From JBJXHG01 sp046160865 (GTDB lineage Bacteria > Planctomycetota > UBA1135 > GCA-002686595), in assembly GCA_046160865.1 (NCBI GenBank), contig JBJXHG010000052.1, positions 1 to 14,348 of the forward strand: a stretch of 14,348 bases of DNA, read 5' to 3'. Shown here piece after piece: positions 8,013 through 14,348 of this stretch. The notes below the pieces were generated by a model, which searched no databases, was not told the origin of the DNA, and saw nothing but the letters and a program-made list of their open reading frames with translations. The stretch's first letter is position 1, and each line of letters starts with the position of its first letter. A program made the position numbers and the translations under genes.

Positions 8013-8741
8013 ATGCTCACCACGTCCGCCAAGCTCGCGCTGTCGTTCTCGGCCGCCTTCGTCGGCTGGACGGTCGGGCTCGCGTGGTACGTCGCGGTGG
8101 CCGTGCTGCGCCCAGGCTTCGGCTACGTCACCGACTTCGACGCGATCGCGGCGTGGTCCGGGATCTTCGCGTTCGCCGCTTGGGTGATCGCCGTGATCCC
8201 GCTCGCGCTGCGCGTCGACGAAGAGGGCGCGCTCTGCCGCGCGCCGTGGGCACCGGTCTTCGGGGGCGTGTGCGGCGTCCTGCTGTGCATCGTGTTCCTG
8301 ATCCCGATCGGCGGCGGCGCGGAGGTCCTCGGACAGCCGACGTTCCTCGGCCAAGCATTCCTCGTCGGGGGCACGAGCTGGTGGCTGTACACGTGGGCCG
8401 CCCGCCGACCATGGCCGCCGCGTCTCGCCGTCGCCTGCGGAGCGCTCCTGCCGCCGATCGCGATTGCGCTCTTCGCGTTCGTCGTGTGGCCGTCGCTCGA
8501 GCGCATCACGCCGTCCTTCGCCTACCGCTTCGGCTCGGACGAAGCGCGCCAACGCATGTTCGAGCGCACACTGCGCGAGCTGCGTGTCGGCGATTCGATC
8601 GACGCGCTGCGCGAGCGGTTGCCGGGCGAGTTCGACTTCGAGACGACACGCACGACGGGCAACCGCGGGCCGCACTTGTCGTACACGATCGAGTTCGAGG
8701 AGGGACGCGTGACGAAGGTGGAGCTGCGCAACCGACCTTGA
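8013..8741 (+). CDS. Five-helix membrane protein with C-terminal soluble domain
   Basis: I do not recognise a named family for this 242-residue protein. Hydrophobic segments at about 8-32, 44-66, 81-100, 111-130 and 139-160 predict five membrane helices. A soluble tail of about 80 residues follows. It contains LRELRVGDSIDALRERLPGEF (188-208, interrupted here only for description) and YTIEFEEGRVTKVEL (224-238). This pattern of a G-x-S helix, an L-P/G turn and a closing beta-strand with E/D-G-R-V resembles small BamE/SmpA-type or BLIP-like domains; that is inference from the pattern. The ATG at 8013 has no clear Shine-Dalgarno sequence but starts just before the first helix. It is divergent from the 301-residue TPR gene (75-base gap) and converges on the molybdoenzyme gene with 9 bases between stops. 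Confidence 0.85.
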   Translation: MLTTSAKLALSFSAAFVGWTVGLAWYVAVAVLRPGFGYVTDFDAIAAWSGIFAFAAWVIAVIPLALRVDEEGALCRAPWAPVFGGVCGVLLCIVFLIPIGGGAEVLGQPTFLGQAFLVGGTSWWLYTWAARRPWPPRLAVACGALLPPIAIALFAFVVWPSLERITPSFAYRFGSDEARQRMFERTLRELRVGDSIDALRERLPGEFDFETTRTTGNRGPHLSYTIEFEEGRVTKVELRNRP

Positions 8742-8750
8742 GCTGCGGGC

Positions 8751-9479
8751 TCACCGCGAGCTGTACCGGTCGTCGAACCACGGCTCGGCCGTGTTCGAGT
8801 AGCCGCGCACTTCCCAGAACCCGGGCCGATCGCGCTCGACGAACTCGATCTTCCGGATCCACTTCGCGCCCTTCCATGCATAGAGCTTCGGCGTGATCAT
8901 CCGGCACGGACCGCCGTGCTCGATCGGCAGCGGCTTCTTCTCCCACGTGTGGACGAGCAGGACGTCGGGCTCGACCGCGCGCGCGAGCGACAAGTTCGTC
9001 GTGTACGGAACGCTCGTGCCCGGCGCGTGGTCGTAGCCCGTCGTCACGACGAAGCGCGCGCTGTCCTTCGGCACCGCGATCTCGGCGAGCGTCGCGAAGC
9101 GCACGCCGCGCCAGTGGTTGTCCATGCGACTCCACGTGGTCACGCAGTGAAAGTCACTGTCGTCGTCGACTTGCGGCAGCGCGAGGAACTCCTTCCACGT
9201 CAGCGTGAACGGGTTCTCGCACAGGCCGCCGACCTCGAGCCGCCACGCATCGAGCGCGATGCGCGGAAGGTCGCCGAGATCGAGCACGGGCCAGTTCTTC
9301 ACCTCGCGCTGTCCGATGGGAAGCTGCGGCATGCCGTGGCGATTGCGCGGTCCGCTGCCGTTCGGCTCTTCGCCCTCGAACTGCACGTCGAAGGTCTCGG
9401 GCTTCCGCGCGCGCATGCGCTCGATGTAGCGCAGGCGTGCGGCGACGAGGTCGGGAGAGTCGGAGGTCATGGCACACAT
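8751..9479 (-). CDS. Sulfite-oxidase-like molybdopterin oxidoreductase (YuiH-type, cytosolic)
   Basis: This 242-residue protein belongs to the sulfite oxidase-like, molybdopterin-binding family (COG2041). It most resembles the short single-domain form typified by Bacillus YuiH. Visible hallmarks are PIGQREVKNWPVLDLG near the N-terminus, WRLEVGGL followed by LTWKEFLALP, the DFHCVTTWSRMDNHWRGV block in which Cys112 is the expected molybdenum ligand, YTTNLSLARA, EHGGPCRMITPKLYAWKGAKW (His188, Cys192) and RPGFWEVRGYSNTAEPW. There is no Tat signal, dimerisation domain or haem domain, so it should act in the cytosol; the substrate is unknown. A second Met, whose ATG begins at 9470, is an equally plausible start: neither has a Shine-Dalgarno sequence, and a TACCAT resembling a -10 box ends 7 bases before the second. 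No molybdenum-cofactor genes or electron-transfer partner are nearby. It is divergent from the FG-GAP gene. Confidence 0.93.
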   Translation of the reverse strand: MCAMTSDSPDLVAARLRYIERMRARKPETFDVQFEGEEPNGSGPRNRHGMPQLPIGQREVKNWPVLDLGDLPRIALDAWRLEVGGLCENPFTLTWKEFLALPQVDDDSDFHCVTTWSRMDNHWRGVRFATLAEIAVPKDSARFVVTTGYDHAPGTSVPYTTNLSLARAVEPDVLLVHTWEKKPLPIEHGGPCRMITPKLYAWKGAKWIRKIEFVERDRPGFWEVRGYSNTAEPWFDDRYSSR

Positions 9480-9573
9480 GGTAGTGCGATTGGATGCGCG
9501 CGCGAGGCGACGGTTTCGAACGAGCGCGGAGAGCGCGTGACTTCGGGATCCCGTCCCGGTTGAAGAGCGAACG
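9480..9573. promoter_or_regulatory. Divergent intergenic region between molybdoenzyme and FG-GAP genes
   Basis: This 94-base gap must hold the start signals for both flanking genes, or at least the FG-GAP gene. A perfect ten-base palindrome, CGGGATCCCG, lies at 9544-9553, 20 bases before the FG-GAP ATG, and GAAGAG at 9562-9567 is a weak ribosome site 6 bases before it. No clear -35/-10 pair is visible on either strand. Confidence 0.35.
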
Positions 9574-10869
9574 ATGCTGCTCGCTGCGACGATCGGATGC
9601 GCGCTGTCGATCGCGGCGCCGCCGCAGCGATCGAAGCCGGGGATCTGCTCGGACTACTTCGGACGAGGTGTCGCGAACGCGGGCGACATCGACGGAGACG
9701 GGACCCCGGACCTGCTCGTGACCGCAGCGGGTCAGAACGACCCGCGCACGAAGCGCTGCCGCGGCGCGATCTTCGCGTTCTCGGGCCGCGACGGCTCGGT
9801 GATCTACACGGCCTGGAGCGACCGCGAGTTCGACCGATTCGGTCTTTGCGGACGCGGGAGCATCGCGATCGTTGGTGACGTGAACCAAGATGGCGTGGCG
9901 GACTTCGCGGAGACCGTGAGCGACGCGATCCGCTGCACGCGCGACGGGCAAGTGCTCGTGCAGCTGAGTACCGAGCCCTCGTGGGACCACGCGGCGCACC
10001 CGATCGTCGGCATCGGAGACTGCAACGGCGATCTCGTCCCCGACCTCGCGCTCACGGTCAGCCGCGCGCGGAACTTCAGCGTCGTGCGCTTCCTTTCGGG
10101 AGTCGACGGCGCGCTCGTCCGCGAGATACGCGGATCGCGCGGCCACGAATTCGGTCTCGCGCTCGACTCAGGCGTCGACGTCGACGGCGATGGCGCTTTC
10201 GAGCTGCTCGTCGGCTGTCCGCGCGGAACGGAAGAAGAGCGCACGCGCGGTGGAATGGTCTACTGCGTCTCCGTCGCGAGCGGAGAGGTTCTCTGGGACG
10301 TTGGGTCAAGGGCGCCCAACGATCGGTTCGGTTACACGGTGAAGTGGATCGGCGATGTCGATGGAGACGGTCTCTCCGACTTTGCCGTCGGCGCTCCGGG
10401 GGACGTCGAGAACTGGCGCAGCCGTCCAGGCGAATGCGAGTACGTGCGTGTGTTCTCGGGCGGCAATCGAGCGATGCTCTACACGATCGAAGGGCCGCCC
10501 AACCAAGACGACTCCTTCTACGGCAGCAGTTTCGGGCGCGCGTTGGATCGTGCGCGCGACGTCGACGTCGATGGCATGCCGGACTTCATCGTCGGCGCGC
10601 CGCGCGAGCGCGGGATGAGTGGCAGCGGCCGCGTCTACTCCGGTCGAAGCGGAGAGCTCGTCCACGAGTTCGTCGGACCGGGCCTGAGCGACTGGGGCGC
10701 ATGCGTCGGATCGGCCGGCGATCTGAACTGCGACGGCCGCACGGAGCTCTACATCGTCGCGCTCAACGACACGCTCGGCGCAATGCCCATCGGCGAGGTG
10801 CTCGTCTTCGACGGTCGTAGCGGTCGCGAGCTGCGTCGACTTCAGAGCCCGTTCACGCCGCGGAAGTGA
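9574..10869 (+). CDS. Secreted FG-GAP repeat (integrin-alpha-like beta-propeller) protein
   Basis: The 431-residue product is almost wholly built of FG-GAP repeats, the calcium-binding blades found in integrin alpha chains and in many secreted bacterial proteins. Seven Ca-loop motifs of the D-x-D/N-x-D-G type begin at Asp38, 102, 149, 202, 261, 329 and 383; seven is the number expected for a complete propeller. The third loop (DCNGDLVPD) and the seventh (DLNCDGRTE) depart from the consensus. Residues 1-15 are a short hydrophobic signal-like peptide with no basic residue, which is atypical. The frame is closed by a stop at 9538-9540, so the start cannot be much earlier. Ten cysteines follow the leader, an even number suited to disulfides outside the cytosol. 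There is no C-terminal sorting tag or anchor. A binding or surface role is likely but the ligand is unknown. It converges on the small membrane-protein gene with a 15-base gap. Confidence 0.92.
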   Translation: MLLAATIGCALSIAAPPQRSKPGICSDYFGRGVANAGDIDGDGTPDLLVTAAGQNDPRTKRCRGAIFAFSGRDGSVIYTAWSDREFDRFGLCGRGSIAIVGDVNQDGVADFAETVSDAIRCTRDGQVLVQLSTEPSWDHAAHPIVGIGDCNGDLVPDLALTVSRARNFSVVRFLSGVDGALVREIRGSRGHEFGLALDSGVDVDGDGAFELLVGCPRGTEEERTRGGMVYCVSVASGEVLWDVGSRAPNDRFGYTVKWIGDVDGDGLSDFAVGAPGDVENWRSRPGECEYVRVFSGGNRAMLYTIEGPPNQDDSFYGSSFGRALDRARDVDVDGMPDFIVGAPRERGMSGSGRVYSGRSGELVHEFVGPGLSDWGACVGSAGDLNCDGRTELYIVALNDTLGAMPIGEVLVFDGRSGRELRRLQSPFTPRK

Positions 10870-10884
10870 GCGGGCGTGCGCCTC

Positions 10885-11223
10885 TCACCACACCGACACG
10901 TTCAACGTCCGCGCGTAGAGCACGAACAGCACGCCGAGCACGATCAAGTGGAAGACGAGCGTCGGCACGGAGAGCGGCAGCCGCTTCGCGACGGCGTGCG
11001 TCTTGTCGATGCCGCGCGAGGAGATCGCCTCCACCACGACGTACAAGCTGCCGAGGAGTCCGATCGTCGCCGCCATGACGAACAACACCTTGCCCGCGCC
11101 GGGCAGCGTGGAGTCGACGACGCGGTGCGACACCCAGTCCTTCGCGAGCCCGACGAGCAGCACCGCCTCCACCGCGATCCACCAACGGTGGCGAAAGACG
11201 CCGCGCGATCTCTTCGAAGCCAT
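10885..11223 (-). CDS. Small three-helix membrane protein of unknown function
   Basis: I recognise no family. The predicted 112-residue protein has a basic N-terminus (MASKRSRGVFRHR) and hydrophobic segments at about 14-29, 44-66 and 84-106. By the positive-inside rule this suggests a cytosolic N-terminus with three crossings. The frame remains open 36 codons further upstream, but that extension is Arg-rich, has no hydrophobic pattern and is probably not translated, so the ATG at 11223 was chosen. There is no ribosome site before it; TACACT on the minus strand ends 6 bases before the ATG and has the TAnnnT form of a -10 box, which would give a leaderless or nearly leaderless mRNA. That promoter reading is speculative because no good -35 is seen. 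The gene is divergent from the DUF1573 gene. Confidence 0.75.
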   Translation of the reverse strand: MASKRSRGVFRHRWWIAVEAVLLVGLAKDWVSHRVVDSTLPGAGKVLFVMAATIGLLGSLYVVVEAISSRGIDKTHAVAKRLPLSVPTLVFHLIVLGVLFVLYARTLNVSVW

Positions 11224-11400
11224 CCGCGGAGTGTAGGGTCCGCGCCGGCCACAATCTTCGTGCGTGCGCGCACGAACGGGGAGCGATCGCGAACGAACGG
11301 ACCGAGTCCTCCGCCCGGCGCACGCTTTCACGACGCCGCCACACGCTGCGCACCGCGAGGTCCGTGACTTGCGGCGCCGCGTGAGTTAGGAACGCTCGCC
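11224..11400. promoter_or_regulatory. Divergent intergenic region upstream of small membrane protein and DUF1573 genes
   Basis: This is the widest divergent gap (177 bases). On the minus strand it holds the TACACT box (plus-strand bases 11230-11235) close to the membrane-protein ATG. Toward the DUF1573 gene it holds a perfect ten-base palindrome GCGGCGCCGC at 11371-11380 and an AGGA at 11388-11391, 9 bases before the ATG, a plausible ribosome site. No reading frame here looks coding. Confidence 0.35.
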
Positions 11401-12525
11401 ATGCCGTCGACTCGAATCGCCGTGTCATTCGCCCGCGCGCTCGCGGTCGCCGTGCTCCTCGCGCTCGGGGGTTGCTCCGATGGCGAGGCGCCGCCCGCTG
11501 CGCAGGGCCTCGTCGTCACCAATCCGTTTGGCGAACGGCCCTACTTCTACGACTTCCAGAACGTGCCGTTCGGCGACATCGTCACGCACACGTTCCGGCT
11601 GAAGAACACCGATCCCGTCGCGGTCTCGGTGCTCGATCTCACGCCGAGCTGCGGCTGCACGATGCCGCGCATGAACGTCCTGCTGCCGGACGGCACGAAG
11701 ATCGAGAGCAACCTCGGTGGCGACGGCCCCGTGATCTCGATCCCGCCGTACGCCGACGCGGAGCTCGTCGTGCGCGTCGACACGACGCACGTCGAGCGCA
11801 TGAACATCGACAAGCTCGCGCAGGTCAGACTGCGCTGCGATTCGGCGACGAGCCCGTTCCTGACGTTCGAGTTGCACATCGTCGTCGAGCGCGCGTTTCG
11901 CACGGTGCCGCCGCTGATCGATCTCGGCTTCGTGCCGCAGAGCGTGGGCAAGCACGGCCGCTCCGACCTGACGCACGAGCGCCGCGGGATGGCCGCGCGC
12001 GTGCTCGACATCCGCGACGTCGAAGGGCCGATCGACGCGGTGCTCGACGAGACGCAGGTCGCGGACGAGACGATGTGGATCCTGTCGGTGACCGCGAAAC
12101 CGGGGCTGCCGCTCGGTCCGGTGCAGGGCAAAGTAATCGTGCGCACGAGCGGCATGGACGGAACGGGCGTCGGTCCCGAGCTCAGCATCCCCGTGATCGG
12201 TCAGGTCGCGGACGACGTGCGCGTCGATCCGCCGATCCTGTTCGTCGCGCCGAGCGACACGCGCGTCGAGGCGACGCTGTCCGCGTTGGTGCCGGGTGAG
12301 CGCGTGCGCGTGCTCGCGAGCCGCGTCGACGGGAGCGGCACGGACACGCTGCGCGTCGAGTGCAAGGCGGTCCGCCCCGCGGACGACGGCAGCGCGAGCC
12401 AATGGACGATCGCGCTCGTCGGCGACACGAACCGCACGGAGCCCGTGAGCGGCGAGCTCGTGCTCGAGCTCGATCACCCGCGTGTCCGCGTGCTGCGCGT
12501 GCTACTCCGACCGCGCGGCGGCTGA
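11401..12525 (+). CDS. DUF1573-domain lipoprotein
   Basis: This 374-residue protein starts with a signal peptide ending in the lipobox ALGGC (Cys25), so it should be a lipoprotein anchored in the envelope. Residues about 45-150 form a DUF1573 domain: YFYDFQNVPFGDIVTHTFRL (48-67), KNTDPVAVSVLDLTPSCGCT with Cys84 and Cys86 in the conserved SCGC motif, and a following beta-rich IPPYADAELVVRVDTT segment. The remaining two-thirds keep an immunoglobulin-like beta rhythm, including PVQGKVIVRTSG and ELSIPVIGQVADDVRVDPPILFV, as in longer multi-module DUF1573 proteins. The biochemical role of the family is not established. The start is supported by AGGA 9 bases upstream and by the complete lipoprotein signal. 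It converges on the large TPR gene with only 8 bases between stop codons, so the two transcripts must overlap or terminate inside each other's coding sequence. Confidence 0.93.
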   Translation: MPSTRIAVSFARALAVAVLLALGGCSDGEAPPAAQGLVVTNPFGERPYFYDFQNVPFGDIVTHTFRLKNTDPVAVSVLDLTPSCGCTMPRMNVLLPDGTKIESNLGGDGPVISIPPYADAELVVRVDTTHVERMNIDKLAQVRLRCDSATSPFLTFELHIVVERAFRTVPPLIDLGFVPQSVGKHGRSDLTHERRGMAARVLDIRDVEGPIDAVLDETQVADETMWILSVTAKPGLPLGPVQGKVIVRTSGMDGTGVGPELSIPVIGQVADDVRVDPPILFVAPSDTRVEATLSALVPGERVRVLASRVDGSGTDTLRVECKAVRPADDGSASQWTIALVGDTNRTEPVSGELVLELDHPRVRVLRVLLRPRGG

Positions 12526-12533
12526 CCCGCGTG

Positions 12534-14180
12534 TCAGGGCGTGCTGGCGCCCGTGCGGCAGAAACACGACGCGCCGATCTTCACGTCCGCACGCTTCCAC
12601 GACTCGGCGAACTGCTTGCGCGTGGTCTCCGCACCCGCTGCGTCGCCCTTGCGCTCGAGACACTCGGCGAGACCGTGCAACGCCCAGCCGTTCGTGCGGT
12701 GGCGCTCGAGATCGCGGCGATACACGGCCTCGGCATCGTCGACGCGGCCTTGCTCGAGCAGGAGCGCGCCGAGCGCGTGCGCGGCCGGCTGCATCCAGCC
12801 CCACGGCTCGTCGTACTTGAGCTCCTCGTCGCGGCGCACGGCGTCGCGCAAGTGCTCGAAGGCCTTGTCGTGGTTGCCGCGGCGGTACTCGACCTCGCCC
12901 GCGAGCATGGCGCGGCCGATCTCGAGCACGGTGCGCATCTTGTTGTTGCCGAACGAAGCGTCTGCGCCGACTTTCTCGAACGCGGCGTCGAAGGCCGCGC
13001 GCTCGACATCGGCTTCGTCGACACGCCCGAGCGCCGCCAACGCGAGACCGCGTGCGTAGTGACGCACGGCCGCCGTCATCGGCAGGTCGGACGGCGGCTC
13101 CGGCTCGTGCAAGATCGCGTCCCAGCGGCCGAAACGGACCAAAACATGGAGCGGCGCCGAGAAGAATCCGTCGAGGATCGGCCGCAGCGGCGCGTCGCCG
13201 TGCTGCGCGAGGTCGCTCGCCATCGCGCGCGCACGCTCGAGCGCCAGCGCGGACTGCCCGTCGAACATCGCCGCGTACACGAGGAAGTGCGCGTTGTGCG
13301 CGCGGTAGATGGAGTAGATGCCGCCGCCGGTCTCGCGCTCGACGTACGTCCGGTCGACCTCGATCGCGCGCGCGTTGCTCGCGATCGACTCCGGGTACAT
13401 GCCGAGGCGCACGTAGATGTGCGACGGCATGTGCACGAGGTGACCGGCGCCCGGCACGAGCGCGCCGAGTCGGTTCGCGGACGCGAGCGCGAGCTCGGGC
13501 TTGCGCGACGCCTCGCGCGCGTGGATGTTCAGGTGATTGGCTTGCGGATGATCCGGCGCGAACGCGAGCACGCGATCGATCGTCGCGATCGCTTCGAGCG
13601 TACCGGGCTGCGGCTCACCGGCCTTCGTCCATTGATCCCACGGACGCAGATCGAGCATCGCTTCCGCGGACAGCGCACCGACGTCGGCGTCCTTCGGATA
13701 CTTCGCGAAGACCTTGCGCATCGCGTCGCTGTACGCGTGGTCGAGCGACGCGCGGTCCGCCGGCGCGGGCCACGCGTAGCGCTTGGACAGCGCCTCGATC
13801 AGATCGCGCTCCACCGGGCTCGCGCTGGCCATACGCTCGCGCGCTTCCTGCAGTGCGTCGAACGCGGCCTGCGAGCGCGCGTCGTCCATCGACGCGTTGT
13901 TGATGTTCGGTCCGTGCGCGTACGCGATGCCCCAGTACGCCATCGCGCAATCCGGATCGAGCGCGGCGGCGCGCTCGAAGCAGCGCGTCGCTTCCTCGTG
14001 ATTGAACCCGTAGCACCAGAGAAGTCCTTGGTTGAACCAGGACTGTGCGGCGGCGTTCGTGGTGTTGATCGTGCGGGAGTGACCGACGACGCCCGGCCAG
14101 GGGTCGGACGGGATGGAGAGCGCCGGTGCGGCGCACGACGCGGCGAGGGCGAGACAGATCGAAGTCAGGAGCTTCTTCAT
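12534..14180 (-). CDS. Exported TPR protein, 548 residues, possibly a lipoprotein
   Basis: The protein has a signal peptide (MKKLLTSICLALAASC) whose AASC at residues 13-16 fits a relaxed lipobox, so lipidation at Cys16 is possible but not certain. The body is a tetratricopeptide superhelix. It begins with AAQSWFNQGLLWCYGFNHEEA and RAAALDPDCAMAYWGIAYAHGPNIN (45-94), continues with HPQANHLNIHAREAS (211-225) and GAGHLVHMPSHIYVRLGMY (245-262), and ends with further TPRs near WGWMQPAAHALGALLLEQGR and a closing Cys539-Phe-Cys541 pair. I recognise this as a widespread uncharacterised bacterial TPR family with strikingly conserved histidines in the middle blocks; the function is unknown. The frame extends 15 codons upstream to a GTG, but the Met at 14180 gives a proper signal peptide and was chosen. 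No clear ribosome site precedes it. TACCCT on the minus strand (14237-14242) with TTCCAG 17 bases before it could be a weak promoter. Confidence 0.9.
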   Translation of the reverse strand: MKKLLTSICLALAASCAAPALSIPSDPWPGVVGHSRTINTTNAAAQSWFNQGLLWCYGFNHEEATRCFERAAALDPDCAMAYWGIAYAHGPNINNASMDDARSQAAFDALQEARERMASASPVERDLIEALSKRYAWPAPADRASLDHAYSDAMRKVFAKYPKDADVGALSAEAMLDLRPWDQWTKAGEPQPGTLEAIATIDRVLAFAPDHPQANHLNIHAREASRKPELALASANRLGALVPGAGHLVHMPSHIYVRLGMYPESIASNARAIEVDRTYVERETGGGIYSIYRAHNAHFLVYAAMFDGQSALALERARAMASDLAQHGDAPLRPILDGFFSAPLHVLVRFGRWDAILHEPEPPSDLPMTAAVRHYARGLALAALGRVDEADVERAAFDAAFEKVGADASFGNNKMRTVLEIGRAMLAGEVEYRRGNHDKAFEHLRDAVRRDEELKYDEPWGWMQPAAHALGALLLEQGRVDDAEAVYRRDLERHRTNGWALHGLAECLERKGDAAGAETTRKQFAESWKRADVKIGASCFCRTGASTP

Positions 14181-14293
14181 CGGGTACTCAGGATCGAATG
14201 GATCGGCGGGGAGGATGCGGGCCACATTGGCGAACGAGGGTACGTGGGCATCGACGCGCCTGGAATGACTGCGCCGCCGGAGTCCTTGATCGA

Positions 14294-14330
14294 GCGTCCG
14301 CGCTGCGCGCGAAGCGCGCCAGCGCGGAGC
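14294..14330. repeat. Strong GC-rich hairpin upstream of the large TPR gene
   Basis: Bases 14297-14310 pair with 14314-14328 around a GAA loop: 14 pairs with a single bulged C at 14320 or 14319. Two more pairs (14294-14295 with 14329-14330) extend it past a bulged G. No T-tract follows on either strand. It lies about 115 bases before the TPR start, in a 168-base edge region with no supported gene, and may be the terminator of a gene outside the window or a small palindromic element. Confidence 0.5.
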
Positions 14331-14348
14331 ATGCGTGTGGCGCGTCCT

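Noticed and set aside
7938..8675. N-terminal extension of the 301-residue TPR protein to 547 residues
   Set aside because: The extension is Arg-rich, runs antisense to a convincing membrane-protein gene, and a good ribosome site marks the internal ATG at 7937.
11224..11331. 36-residue N-terminal extension of the small membrane protein
   Set aside because: It is Arg-rich with no signal or family pattern; the Met at 11223 directly precedes a typical basic N-terminus and first helix.
10885..12525. Defence or toxin-antitoxin system formed by the small membrane protein and its neighbour
   Set aside because: The genes are divergent, not an operon, and the neighbour is a DUF1573 lipoprotein; nothing in either sequence suggests toxin or immunity function.
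12529..12540. Bidirectional terminator between the DUF1573 and large TPR genes
   Set aside because: The eight-base gap and its flanks show no stable hairpin or T-tracts.
14265..14348. Possible partial plus-strand gene open to the right edge
   Set aside because: About 28 Arg/Ala/Pro-rich codons with no ribosome site or recognisable motif, and the frame runs through the strong hairpin.

Overview
The window is GC-rich throughout and densely coding, with nine protein genes and no RNA gene, insertion sequence, integrase or CRISPR array that I can recognise. The contents are an alpha-2-macroglobulin with a helical-repeat N-terminus, an FG-GAP beta-propeller, a DUF1573 lipoprotein and two TPR proteins. 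With the GC-rich codon use, these recall a free-living bacterium with a complex envelope, most likely Planctomycetota, with Myxococcota or a related group as the alternative. No marker gene settles this, so the assignment is inference.

Layout. From left to right, three genes lie on the minus strand: a 1960-residue secreted alpha-2-macroglobulin with an intact CTEQ thioester motif (24-5906), a DUF72/YecE-family protein (5973-6848) and a 301-residue TPR protein (7032-7937). From there the strand alternates at every gene: a five-helix membrane protein (8013-8741, plus), a cytosolic sulfite-oxidase-like molybdoenzyme (8751-9479, minus), a secreted seven-motif FG-GAP protein (9574-10869, plus), a small three-helix membrane protein (10885-11223, minus), a DUF1573 lipoprotein (11401-12525, plus) and a 548-residue exported TPR protein (12534-14180, minus). 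The three convergent pairs are separated by only 9, 15 and 8 bases.

Working together. The genes do not form an obvious pathway or operon; only DUF72 and alpha-2-macroglobulin could share a transcript. Four products carry export signals (alpha-2-macroglobulin, FG-GAP protein, DUF1573 lipoprotein, large TPR protein) and two more are membrane proteins, so the common theme is the cell envelope. The protein with most biology behind it is the alpha-2-macroglobulin, whose homologues trap proteases with a bait region and a reactive thioester.

Non-coding structure. A 75-base inverted repeat encloses the alpha-2-macroglobulin stop codon. A hairpin covers the Shine-Dalgarno sequence of the 301-residue TPR gene. 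A strong hairpin lies near the right edge, and a terminator-like hairpin follows the 301-residue TPR gene. I find no convincing previously undescribed multi-gene system; the inverted repeat at the left end and the alpha-2-macroglobulin architecture deserve the closest look.
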